The notes under the pieces were generated by a model. The model was not told where the DNA came from. It was given only the letters and a program-made list of their open reading frames with translations, and ran no database searches. From Rhizobium sp. L51/94 (lineage in GTDB: Bacteria; Pseudomonadota; Alphaproteobacteria; Rhizobiales; Rhizobiaceae), in assembly GCF_019355555.1 (NCBI RefSeq), contig NZ_CP072143.1, forward strand, positions 186,001 through 250,000: 64,000 nt of DNA. The letters are read 5' to 3'. The position numbers were made by a program, and so were the translations under genes. Shown here piece after piece: positions 53,982-62,809 of this stretch. Position 1 is the stretch's first letter; each line of letters opens with the position of its first letter.

Positions 53982-56132
53982 CTAGCCGTTTTTTGCAATG
54001 GCAGCGTCTGCAGGCAGAGGTTGACCCACATGGAAAAGCATGTCGGCGACAGCAAGGGAGGAGGGCCGATGAGCGACAATGACGCGTGTGATAGGCAGTT
54101 GCCTAATGGCGTGGTTAACACGCTCTTCGTTCTCCTCATCCAGATGGCTTGTTGCTTCGTCCAGGAGTAGAATCTTGGGTTTTCGGTACAGCGCTCTTGC
54201 GAGCACGATCCTCTGCCTCTGCCCTCCTGACAAAGCACTTCCCATGTCGCCCACCACGGTGTCGTATCCCATTGGCATGCGAATGATATCGGTGTGGATG
54301 GCCGCGACCTCGGCGCAGAATTGCACGTGCCTAAAGTCAACGTCTCCAGCAAAACCTGCAATATTGTCCGCGATGGATCCCGCAAACAGCCTGTCCTCCT
54401 GAAGGACAAACCCGATATGATCGCGGAAATTTGCAAGCCCGAGTGATGCGATGGACTGGCCTGCGAACAATACCTCGCCCCGTGTTGGCTTTATCAACCC
54501 GCCCATGATTTTAAGCACGGTCGACTTTCCGGCCCCTGAAGGCCCGGCGATTCCTAAACATCCGCCGGCGGCCACATCCAGATTTATCCCGGTCAGAACA
54601 TCTGGCTCATTCTCCGAATATCGGAAGGCGATGTCCCGCAGCGCCAAGGCCCCATATGCCGAAGTGCTCTTATCGACCTCAACAAAAGGTGCCGGATAGG
54701 TTTCCTCGTCAGTGGTCAACGCAATATCTGCAATTCTCTCGCCATGCAACGATAGCATGCGCAGCGAGACCGCTGTGTCGAGAAAACTGTTGATCCTCTC
54801 GGCAAACTGATCCTTGTAAGTCAGGAACGCAATGAACATCCCGACCGAGAGCGTTCCTCCGAGAATGGCGTGACCGCCGAGATAGATCATGAGGATTCGG
54901 TCCAATCCGAACAGGGCTTGCGCTGCTGCCTGGAAAACAAGGTTGAATTTTTCCGTCTGGATATTGGCGCCGACGCGTTCGACAAGATAGTTGGTCCAAA
55001 GCGAGCGGCGTTGCTTCTCGAGGCCGAGCGCCTTGAGGCTTGCCGCGCCGCGCACGGTTTCCATGAAATGGGATTGTTCTTTGGCTTCATGAATGATCGC
55101 CTCGTCGGACAGCGCGCGATATCGGGAATAGGTGAGTGAACGCAGTACCGCGTAGAGGCAGACGGACGCGATCGCGACGAAGACGAGGCTGCCGCCATAC
55201 GCAATCATCATCGCAACAAGGGCAATCGACATCACGCCGTCAACGATGGCAAAAATAGCCTTGTTGGTGACAGTTCTCTGGATTTCATCCAGGGAACCGA
55301 ACCGCGAAACGATGTCTCCCACATGCCGTTTTTCGAAGAAATCGAGAGGCAGCTGCATCAGTTTGTCGAACAGCCCGACTTTCCACTGAAGAGTGATGCT
55401 GGAACCGACGATAAGCGCTGCCCTTGATCTGACAAATCCAAGGAAGACTTTCAAGAACAGGAGACCGAACAGGCCGATGGCAATCAACGCCAGAAGGTCG
55501 TAATCCGATGTCACGACCACCTGATCGATGACGAGTTGGAACCCGATCGGCATCGCAATTGTCACGGTCTCCAGCAGAAGCGAATGACCAAGGATGGCAA
55601 GGACGACTTTACCGAGTCCCTGGGTTCTCGACACCATCCTCCAGATACTGACCGCGTCTTTCTCTGTCTTCATCTCAAACTGTTCGGTGGGCCACGCTTC
55701 GAGTGCGACACCGGTAAAATGCTTCGATGCTTCGCCAATGTTGATGACCCGCCGGCCGTGGCCTGGGTCATGGAGGACGAGATTGCGCCGATCGACCTTG
55801 GTCAAAACAACGAAGTGGTTACGATCCCAATGAAGGATGCAAGGCAATCGCAGCTTCGAGAGCGCGTTTAGCTCCGCACGCAGAGCTCGGGTGGCGAGCC
55901 CAAGGGCAGTGCCCATCGTTACCAGATTGCGGATCGTGACCCCTTTGAGGGATGTTGGGAACTTGCGTCGGATTGCCGGCAAATCGATCTGATAGCCATA
56001 ATACCCGGCAAGCATGGCCATGCAGGCCAGGCCACATTCCGTCGCTTCGGCCTGGATGATGATCGGCGGCTGCGATCGCAATCCGCTGGAGATCTTCGAC
56101 GTGAGAAGGGACAGGACTGGCGGCGCGTTCAT
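53982..56132 (-). CDS. C39 peptidase/ABC exporter (bacteriocin-type)
   Basis: 716-residue peptidase-containing ABC transporter that cleaves double-glycine leaders and exports the peptide. The C39 peptidase (about residues 15-140) has all catalytic residues: Q-A-E-A-T-E-C-G-L-A-C (Gln and Cys), R-N-H-F-V-V-L (His) and L-H-D-P-G-H-G (Asp). A six-helix membrane domain follows, then an ATPase with G-P-S-G-A-G-K-S, L-S-G-G-Q-R-Q-R, I-L-L-L-D-E-A-T-S-H-L-D and V-A-H-R-P. The ATG at 56132 overlaps the HlyD stop, so the two are coupled. Its substrate is presumably the peptide at 53554, but others elsewhere are possible. Confidence 0.93.
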   Translation of the reverse strand: MNAPPVLSLLTSKISSGLRSQPPIIIQAEATECGLACMAMLAGYYGYQIDLPAIRRKFPTSLKGVTIRNLVTMGTALGLATRALRAELNALSKLRLPCILHWDRNHFVVLTKVDRRNLVLHDPGHGRRVINIGEASKHFTGVALEAWPTEQFEMKTEKDAVSIWRMVSRTQGLGKVVLAILGHSLLLETVTIAMPIGFQLVIDQVVVTSDYDLLALIAIGLFGLLFLKVFLGFVRSRAALIVGSSITLQWKVGLFDKLMQLPLDFFEKRHVGDIVSRFGSLDEIQRTVTNKAIFAIVDGVMSIALVAMMIAYGGSLVFVAIASVCLYAVLRSLTYSRYRALSDEAIIHEAKEQSHFMETVRGAASLKALGLEKQRRSLWTNYLVERVGANIQTEKFNLVFQAAAQALFGLDRILMIYLGGHAILGGTLSVGMFIAFLTYKDQFAERINSFLDTAVSLRMLSLHGERIADIALTTDEETYPAPFVEVDKSTSAYGALALRDIAFRYSENEPDVLTGINLDVAAGGCLGIAGPSGAGKSTVLKIMGGLIKPTRGEVLFAGQSIASLGLANFRDHIGFVLQEDRLFAGSIADNIAGFAGDVDFRHVQFCAEVAAIHTDIIRMPMGYDTVVGDMGSALSGGQRQRIVLARALYRKPKILLLDEATSHLDEENEERVNHAIRQLPITRVIVAHRPSSLAVADMLFHVGQPLPADAAIAKNG

Positions 56133-57358
56133 CGGTCTATTCCGTCCGTGGACGTTGCCCGTCCCAAGCTGTAAAGCGGATCCAGTACCCACTGATAAAG
56201 AGGGCGCGTGTCAGCCAGAATGCTTGCTTCCAACCGCATCCCGGGCTGAACCGTCGTGGATTTTCCATATGCTTGAACAACTGGATGGTCGGGCTGGACT
56301 GTGATCCGATACATCTCCTCCCGTTGGCCGGCTTCCGGTCTCGCCAAACCGGAGATCTGTGTTTCGTCGGCCGATAGCGTCGTACCAGAGACGGCGGCCA
56401 CTGTGCCCGGGTATTGGCCAAACTTCTGATAGGGGAAGGCATCGTAGCGCATGAGGACGCGTTGTCCTTCTTTGACGAAGCCGATGGCGCTGCTGGGAAC
56501 AAGCAACTGCGCCGCCAGGGGATCGCCTGCGGGCAGGACTGAAAGAAGCGGCGTACCGGTTGAAACAGTCTGTCCCGCATGCGCGATCAGCGCTGTAACC
56601 GTTCCGTCCCTAGGCGCAGTGAGTGTGATTTCCCACTTTGCCTCGCTCTCGGAGAGTCGTTGTTCGACCTCTATGATGTCCTGCTTCATTTTGCCGATCT
56701 CGGAGGCCGCGTTGAGATCGAATGAGGCAAGCTGAGCCAACGTGTCTTGCAAACGCGTCTGGATTTCGGCCCGATCGCGCTTGAGTTGTTCGATCTGTGC
56801 TTGCTGAGACATTACGTTTTGAAGGCGTGGTTCGTAGTCGGAATCCTTGGCGAAGCCGCGTTTCAGATTGGCTTTCTGCTTTTCCGCCATCGCCTTCAGC
56901 AGTACGGCATGTTCCGACGCCAAGGCGATCTGGTCGTCAATCTGCCGTCCCTCGGCCTCGATGCTCTGGCGGACGCGCTCCAGGCCCGTTTTTTTCTCTC
57001 GGTTGATCGCGTCCTGCCGATCAAGGTCAACGCGCAAGATTTCTCTCTTTTCTCTCAATAAAGCGATGACAGCTTCTTCGGTCGATCCGTTCGACGTCGT
57101 GTTATCGAGGCGAAGGGTATACAACGGCTGTCCCAGCCGAACTTTGTCGCCGTCGTTGACCCATTGCTTGGTGATCCATCCGTTCTGGGGCGAAGCGATG
57201 CGGCTGATTCCAGTCGAGGGCATCATTACCCCTTCTACTCGGACCCGCCGTGTGTAGTGTCCGAACACGGTCAACACGACGGCGAACGCAACGACCAACA
57301 GCGAGACCGTAGCGCTTAGCTGAAAGGGTAAGTTCTGTATGACAACCGGTCTGCCCAC
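56129..57358 (-). CDS. HlyD-family membrane fusion protein, unusual start
   Basis: Periplasmic adaptor of the exporter, about 409 residues from the GTG at 57358. One N-terminal membrane helix (about residues 14-33) precedes a lipoyl/biotinyl-like region (I-A-S-P-Q-N-G-W-I-T), a long coiled-coil hairpin rich in Glu/Gln/Lys (about 95-240) and a beta-barrel end. Coding similarity runs further upstream: the same frame reads L-F-R-P-A-V-R-E-A-Q-S-L-G-W, which is how such adaptors usually start, yet there is no ATG, GTG or TTG there for at least 60 codons. A CTG at 57421 might be used. The gene should form a type I export channel with the ABC protein and a TolC-like partner not found here. Confidence 0.85.
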   Translation of the reverse strand: MGRPVVIQNLPFQLSATVSLLVVAFAVVLTVFGHYTRRVRVEGVMMPSTGISRIASPQNGWITKQWVNDGDKVRLGQPLYTLRLDNTTSNGSTEEAVIALLREKREILRVDLDRQDAINREKKTGLERVRQSIEAEGRQIDDQIALASEHAVLLKAMAEKQKANLKRGFAKDSDYEPRLQNVMSQQAQIEQLKRDRAEIQTRLQDTLAQLASFDLNAASEIGKMKQDIIEVEQRLSESEAKWEITLTAPRDGTVTALIAHAGQTVSTGTPLLSVLPAGDPLAAQLLVPSSAIGFVKEGQRVLMRYDAFPYQKFGQYPGTVAAVSGTTLSADETQISGLARPEAGQREEMYRITVQPDHPVVQAYGKSTTVQPGMRLEASILADTRPLYQWVLDPLYSLGRATSTDGIDR

Positions 57359-57569
57359 CCACCCCAGAGACTGAGCTTCACGAACTGCCGGCCGGAAAAG
57401 ATGGGAAGGTTCGTGTTTCAGTGTCGGCTCCTGGCGGTTGGGAGCCTGAACTGCGATGCTCCGTAAGGTTCTAACCCATCGCGAGCGGTCATTAGCCGCT
57501 TTGTAGTACCCGGCTGCAGCCTGATCGAAATGATGCGCACTATTATCGCAGATTGCATTAGAGCGTAAC

Positions 57570-57585
57570 TAGTACAGGTGTCCTA
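57570..57585. promoter_or_regulatory. Dyad site 4 upstream of the HlyD/ABC operon
   Basis: TAGTACAGGTGTCCTA, flanked by C and G. It lies 211 bases upstream of the GTG at 57358 (minus strand), or 148 from the possible CTG start. Both halves match the consensus exactly. Confidence 0.65.
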
Positions 57586-57657
57586 GCGCCGGTGATATCG
57601 GGGCAGTCTCACGCCAGATTGGCGAACGCGACGGTAGAAAAGCGCACGATTGCTCAT

Positions 57658-58656
57658 CTATTTCTCGACCAGTTCGACCCGACGGTTCTTGGCCCGGCCC
57701 GCATCACTTAGGTTGCTGGCAACAGGCGCGTAGGGACCAACGCCCTGAGCGGAAAGCCGGCTGGCGTCGATGCCAAATTTGTCTGTAAGGGCTTTCACGA
57801 CTGCGGCGGCACGCGCCTGCGAAAGCTCGATGTTGTGCTCGATCGCCCCTGAACTGTCGGTATGGCCGACAATGTAGACCTTTCTCGTTGCATCGCGCAC
57901 CAACATCTCGGCCATTTGTGCCAGCGTTTTGTCCGACTCCGGCTTCAAAGTCGCACTACCAGTTTCGAACTGGATGCCATTGAGCGCAATGTGGCCGGCT
58001 TTGCCCAGGCCATCGCTCATCGCTTTTGCGTCCACAGTGACCTGATTTTTCTGCATCTCGCGGCCTTCAACGACTTGCAGCAACACACCGACCTGCTTCC
58101 CACTGTCCTGGCTTACCAGCACGGAAACATCGACCGGTCCCTCAACGCGGTCCAGACGGGCAGTCATTGCCCGCACATCGCCGTTGGTAGCGTTAAGAAG
58201 GTCGATTCTGAGATTGAAAAGGCTGGACCCCATCGCTTGATTGACCGGGTCGACAAGTGCAGCGGCGAAATCGTAGCCGCCGCAGGTCTCGCCTTCGCAC
58301 TGGTATGACGGCTGGAACCCGGCCGCGCTCAATGTTTGTTCGTAGTTACGGTAGACTTCCAGCGCCGTTTTCCCCTCGGGTACGGCGTAGGCGATGCTGG
58401 TCAGGCGGCCTTCGGCGGCCTGGCTTTTGGCAAAACGGTTTTTCTGACTGGCGTCATACGGCCCCAAGGGCAAGGTTACTGCCGCATAGTCCTGTTGCCG
58501 GTAGCCGATGATTGTCGCACCGACAAAGCGCGAGACGATTGGATTGTCTTTACCTCCCTTGATGTCCTGCGTCGGCGTTTCGGCCGCGGCGAATGTAAAT
58601 AGACCCGTGACAGCAATGAGGGAGATGGTCGCGAGACCTGTTCGGAATCCAGACAT
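57658..58656 (-). CDS. OmpA-family outer-membrane/peptidoglycan-binding protein
   Basis: 332-residue secreted protein. The ATG at 58656 (M-S-G-F-R-T-G-L) starts a signal peptide ending near F-A-A-A-E. The N-terminal ~200 residues are a DUF4892-like region with cysteines in Y-Q-C-E-G-E-T-C-G-G. The C-terminal OmpA domain shows I-Q-F-E-T-G-S-A-T-L, the peptidoglycan-binding V-G-H-T-D-S-S-G and N-R-R-V-E-L. AAGGAT-like sequence precedes the ATG. Longer in-frame readings to 58728 lack a signal peptide. It is transcribed in the same direction as the exporter operon and may anchor the envelope parts of the system; this is inferred. Confidence 0.87.
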   Translation of the reverse strand: MSGFRTGLATISLIAVTGLFTFAAAETPTQDIKGGKDNPIVSRFVGATIIGYRQQDYAAVTLPLGPYDASQKNRFAKSQAAEGRLTSIAYAVPEGKTALEVYRNYEQTLSAAGFQPSYQCEGETCGGYDFAAALVDPVNQAMGSSLFNLRIDLLNATNGDVRAMTARLDRVEGPVDVSVLVSQDSGKQVGVLLQVVEGREMQKNQVTVDAKAMSDGLGKAGHIALNGIQFETGSATLKPESDKTLAQMAEMLVRDATRKVYIVGHTDSSGAIEHNIELSQARAAAVVKALTDKFGIDASRLSAQGVGPYAPVASNLSDAGRAKNRRVELVEK

Positions 58657-58799
58657 ATCGAAATCCTTTCGTTGGTGGATATTGCCAACGCTCCGAGATT
58701 CACGGGCGACCAGGCATGAGACGCGCAAACTGGCCTCAATGCGTCGGAAACGGCGGCTGTGTGCCTACAGGGCATACATTCCAGGGAGGCAAATGCAAT

Positions 58800-58815
58800 T
58801 AGTATGCTTGCACTA
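58800..58815. promoter_or_regulatory. Dyad site 5 (weak) upstream of the OmpA-like gene
   Basis: TAGTATGCTTGCACTA, matching the consensus at 10 of 14 informative positions, 143 bases before the OmpA start. The rest of 58657-59017 holds no recognised gene. Confidence 0.35.
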
Positions 58816-59017
58816 GTTGCCTTGTCCTGGCCCCGCCGGTTCCGTTAGTTTGCATTTTGCAATGGCGAAGAATCCGGTCTACTGAAGGCGTACTTTTTGA
58901 GAACTAAATCTAGCGGTGATTGCCGCTGGCCTGCAGATCTGCAGAATAGAATTTCTGGAAAGGTATGGTATTGGCAAAGTAGGCGAGGCGGGATCGTAGG
59001 CGGAACAAGAGGAATTA

Positions 59018-59492
59018 TTGGCCAGAGGCGGTGTGAAGACAGATGGCCCACACCCGATCGATATCCATGTGGGTCAGCGGGTACGGATGCGGCGAAATCA
59101 AATAGGGATGTCTCAGACAACCCTAGGGGAATGTCTCGGAATTACATTCCACCAAGTTCAGATTATGAGCGTGGAACGAACCCCGCATCAGCACATCCAA
59201 GGTCTACGAAATGGCAACCGCTCTCAGTGTGCCAATCACATATTTTTTCGAGGATTTGACGCCAGGAGGCAAAATCGAAATCGAACCAATAGCGAAACTG
59301 GAACGCCACAGGGAGTACCTTTCGAGCAAGGAGGGATACAAGCTCATTGATACGATGAGTACGCTTCCCCGTTTGCCAATCTGTCCTCCCATACTGGCTG
59401 TGTATGCTTACAAAATTGGCTGTCGTAAGCAAAGCGCATCCGAAATAATTAATAAACGCTTAGGTAGTGCGCGCTACTTTATTAGAAGCTGA
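59018..59492 (+). pseudogene. XRE-family regulator with two frameshifts
   Basis: The first frame reads H-V-G-Q-R-V-R-M-R-R-N-Q-I-G-M-S-Q-T-T-L-G and F-H-Q-V-Q, a Cro/CI-type helix-turn-helix. The expected continuation Y-E-R-G-T-N is found in a second frame (about 59165-59185) and S-K-V-Y-E-M-A-T-A-L-S-V-P-I-T-Y-F-F-E-D-L in a third, ending at 59492. Two one-base changes within 40 bases therefore destroy the gene. It probably was a rhizobial regulator of the kind with an XRE domain followed by a short tail. Confidence 0.75.
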
Positions 59493-59657
59493 AGTCCGCG
59501 TGGCGAGTCGCCGATCAGCTGTGATTGACGACGGTGGAAGATGCAGCATACCGGTGGGGTCGGCAAGCTGGTTCCAACCGAGGCCATCTGACCGTTTGCG
59601 ACGCAAATGATTTGCTAGCGGCACCCTTTGCAAAGATTCATTACGCCGGAGTTACAA

Positions 59658-61604
59658 GTGAAACACGTATCTATCATTGGAAAATTTCTAATCATTATGG
59701 CTGGCTTCGGGCTGTTCGCGCTCGGCGTATCGCTCTATTCGGGCCGGCAGCTCAGCATGGTCGATGCAGGCTACAGCTCCCTGCTCGATCGCGAATCAGC
59801 CGCTGCGCTCGCAACAGCAAGAGCCAACCAAAGTCTCCAGGCTGTCCGAGCCTCGGTTGCAGACCTGTTGATGTCGAACACCGATCAGCTCAATGCCGCT
59901 GCGGAGAACGCGATTAAGGAGAATCAGGACGGCTTCGTCAAGTATATCGACGAGGTCATCGCGGCCTTGCCTGACAGGGCTGAAGCACCCGCGTTGAAGG
60001 CAGAAGGCCTTCAGCTTCTGACAGGAAAGTGCGCTGCAACGATTACCGCGGCTAGGGCTTCTACTACCCCCGCAGAAATCTCAGCCTCGGAACAAATCTT
60101 TCTAAATCAGTGTCAGCCAGGTTTTGCTGAAATTTCGCCCAAGATCACTGCATTGGGCAATAGCATTGCCGACTCAGCGTCTAAAGAAAGCGACAGGCTG
60201 ACCAGCGTGACCAACAGCACGATCATGACGACGCTCACGATCGTTGCAGTTGGACTTGTCGCGGTGCTCGTGCTTGGATTCTTTGCCATTCGTTCCTGGC
60301 TTGTTACGCCAATCCAGCAGTTGGCGAAGACGATGAACGTGCTTGCCAGTGGCGATCTGACAGCAGCGGTCGACGGTGCTGACCGGCGCGACGAGGTTGG
60401 CAACATGGCCAAAGCCGTTCAGGTATTCAAGGACAACGGGCTTCGTGCGAAAGAACTCGAACGAGATGCCGAATCGACCAGAACCGCCAGTGAATCAGAA
60501 CGGAGCCGCGTCGCCCAGGCGGACCGCCAGCGCGCCCAGGAGATGGCCCAGGCAACCTCCGGCCTCGCAGACGGGCTCAAGCACCTTTCAAGCGGCGATC
60601 TGACGTTCCGCCTTGGGGAGGCCTTCGCCAGCGACTTCGAGAGCCTGCGAGCCGATTTCAATGCCGCCGTCGACCAGTTGGCCTCGAGCATGCGCTCGGT
60701 TTCAATAGCGACGGGATCCATCGACAGCGGTGCACGCGAAATCAGCCGGAGCGCTGACGATCTCTCTAAACGCACGGAACAGCAGGCGGCCTCACTGGAA
60801 GAAACTGCAGCTGCACTCGACCAGATCACGATCAACGTTTCGAATTCTTCCAAGCGGACTGAAGAAGCCCGTCACGTAGCCATCGAGGCCAACAAATCGG
60901 CACGGCGCTCGGGAGAGGTCGTCTCCAACACGGTCATTGCCATGCAGCGTATAGAGCAATCTTCAAACCAGATCTCAAGCATCATCGGCGTCATCGACGA
61001 GATCGCCTTCCAGACCAATCTGCTGGCCTTGAATGCGGGCGTCGAGGCGGCCCGCGCTGGCGAGGCAGGTAAAGGTTTTGCTGTCGTGGCGCAGGAAGTC
61101 CGCGAACTCGCCCAGAGGTCAGCGCAGGCTGCCAAGGAGATCAAGGATCTGATCCGCAACTCCGGCGAAGAGGTCAGCAACGGCGTCAAGCTCGTGCAGG
61201 AGACCGGACAGGCCCTGAAAGTCATCGAGGAGCAGGTCATTTCGATAAACACGCAGCTGGACTCGATCGCAACATCCGCCAAGGAGCAGTCGGTAGGTTT
61301 GGCCGAAGTCAACACCGCTGTCAACCAGATGGACCAGGTTACTCAGCAGAACGCTGCTATGGTAGAGGAATCGACTGCGGCGAGCGCCGCACTTGCCGGC
61401 GAGGTCGATCGCCTGCGGGAGATCATCGCTGAATTCAACGTTGCCGGTGCCCGTGAATCAACTGCGTCGCGTAGGCCGGAGGTTGCCCATAGTCACCATA
61501 AGGCGGTGGCTTCTCCCGCGCGACGCATGCTTGCAAAAGTGGCCGGTGCTGTCGGCATGGGGGGTGCCAGTGCCGCCGCGGCGGAAAGCTGGGAAGAGTT
61601 TTGA
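59658..61604 (+). CDS. Methyl-accepting chemotaxis protein
   Basis: 648-residue chemoreceptor from the GTG at 59658 (CGGAG upstream). A first membrane helix (about residues 6-26), a ~160-residue periplasmic domain and a second helix (about 185-210) are followed by two HAMP-like units (W-L-V-T-P-I-Q-Q-L and L-S-S-G-D-L-T-F-R-L). The signalling tip contains E-I-A-F-Q-T-N-L-L-A-L-N-A and V-E-A-A-R-A-G-E. The protein ends E-S-W-E-E-F, like the x-W-x-x-F tether that binds CheR/CheB. It probably signals in the main chemotaxis pathway encoded elsewhere. It is not obviously part of the dyad-marked cluster. Confidence 0.93.
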   Translation: MKHVSIIGKFLIIMAGFGLFALGVSLYSGRQLSMVDAGYSSLLDRESAAALATARANQSLQAVRASVADLLMSNTDQLNAAAENAIKENQDGFVKYIDEVIAALPDRAEAPALKAEGLQLLTGKCAATITAARASTTPAEISASEQIFLNQCQPGFAEISPKITALGNSIADSASKESDRLTSVTNSTIMTTLTIVAVGLVAVLVLGFFAIRSWLVTPIQQLAKTMNVLASGDLTAAVDGADRRDEVGNMAKAVQVFKDNGLRAKELERDAESTRTASESERSRVAQADRQRAQEMAQATSGLADGLKHLSSGDLTFRLGEAFASDFESLRADFNAAVDQLASSMRSVSIATGSIDSGAREISRSADDLSKRTEQQAASLEETAAALDQITINVSNSSKRTEEARHVAIEANKSARRSGEVVSNTVIAMQRIEQSSNQISSIIGVIDEIAFQTNLLALNAGVEAARAGEAGKGFAVVAQEVRELAQRSAQAAKEIKDLIRNSGEEVSNGVKLVQETGQALKVIEEQVISINTQLDSIATSAKEQSVGLAEVNTAVNQMDQVTQQNAAMVEESTAASAALAGEVDRLREIIAEFNVAGARESTASRRPEVAHSHHKAVASPARRMLAKVAGAVGMGGASAAAAESWEEF

Positions 61605-61761
61605 TCGCAGCTAAGCGAACGACGAGCGGTACGGTTTGCGTAGCACCGTGTGCCAATGGCGGAAGCTCTTTCAACACCATCCGCGGCTCTCGCGGATGGT
61701 AGAAACAGAGGCTCCGACAGATTTGGTGCCCGGCGTTCCAACGTTATAGAAAGGGATCAAT

Positions 61762-62079
61762 GTGGAAGGCAATGTTATACTCGAAATGAAAAATTTTAGG
61801 GCTGCACACCCCGCTCATCCCCCAGAGTCAGAGTTGACTGATCAGCTCAAGAAGCTGAGGAATTGTATGGAGAGGATGCATGGGGTCGTTTGTCATATGA
61901 TCCATGACGTAGAATCTCTTGCCGAAAGCCAGATGACCCAAGAGGTTGGTGTAGAGCCGAACCCGTCTCATGAAAACCATCGACCACTCTCAGTCCTCCA
62001 AGGAAGCGCACTGCCAGAAACACCTTCTGTCTATTCAGTTGGTCCGCTGGAAGTGTCAGGTTCGCACACCTTTGCTTGA
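61762..62079 (+). CDS. Hypothetical small protein
   Basis: Up to 105 residues from the GTG at 61762 (GGGATCAAT upstream), or 97 from the ATG at 61786. The middle is helical and charged (S-E-L-T-D-Q-L-K-K-L-R-N-C-M-E-R-M), the tail Pro/Ser-rich. No domain is recognised. It lies 157 bases after the chemoreceptor; whether it is expressed is uncertain. Confidence 0.45.
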   Translation: MEGNVILEMKNFRAAHPAHPPESELTDQLKKLRNCMERMHGVVCHMIHDVESLAESQMTQEVGVEPNPSHENHRPLSVLQGSALPETPSVYSVGPLEVSGSHTFA

Positions 62080-62182
62080 GTGCGTCATCTGTCCGGTAGC
62101 CAGCCGGTCATCGCGGTGAGTCACATTCAGCTTGGAAAGCTTCCAGAACAATTAATGAGTTCAGGTCGTCGTTTTACTGGAT

Positions 62183-62216
62183 AATTTCCTCGCCGGCCCG
62201 TTCCGGTGAGGAAATT
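62183..62216. repeat. 14-bp inverted repeat (hairpin)
   Basis: AATTTCCTCGCCGG pairs with CCGGTGAGGAAATT (one G-T pair) around CCCGTT. There is no T-run. It could be a processed RNA stem or a regulatory element. Confidence 0.5.
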
Positions 62217-62302
62217 GACACGTCGGCAGCGTCAGAAAACATACTTACGGACGGCACCAGGGCGCTGTTGTGATGCTGCGTTCAGTGCGCGACCAAAAAG
62301 AG

Positions 62303-62335
62303 ACCCTGAACGCGATCATGGCGTTCAGGGTTTTT
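62303..62335 (+). terminator. Rho-independent terminator
   Basis: ACCCTGAACGC and GCGTTCAGGGT form a perfect 11-bp stem with a 7-base loop, followed by TTTTTAG. It would end transcription coming from the chemoreceptor side. Confidence 0.85.
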
Positions 62336-62779
62336 AGTGCGTCAGTATTTGTAGTAGTGCGCCCGATCATGTGGGGCATTCACGGGCAGACTTAAATATA
62401 AGACTGAGCTGATGTAGAACTGATGGCAACGAAATCTTCGACGAGTCTCCGTCCGAGGTAACATCAAAGTGATAGCCCGCCTCTGATCGGCCTTACGTCT
62501 CAAGCGCCTCTTCAGCTTGGGGAGCTTCCAGGCACACGCCCGAAAGCTTCAGACAGAACCCCGACGGCGTGGAGGGCACGCACCCCGGTCGCTGGCGGTT
62601 CAAGGCACAACGGCCTGAACGAAGTTACCCGGAAGCCGTATATGGGCTGACAGCGAACAAGCTGCCCAATTATTTATACAACCATTGCCATGGAAAGATT
62701 TCTCGTTATTCAGCCTCGGCTCATGTAGCCCATTTAGTAGATGGCTGGCAGCCTGATTGCGATTAGGCAATTTCTCAAA

Positions 62780-62809
62780 AACTCCAAACGAAGTAACGCG
62801 TTTGGAGTT
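62780..62809 (+). terminator. Hairpin, possible terminator
   Basis: AACTCCAAACG and CGTTTGGAGTT form a perfect 11-bp stem with an 8-base loop, followed by GTTCGCGTTTC. It lies about 260 bases before the flagellin start. Confidence 0.6.
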
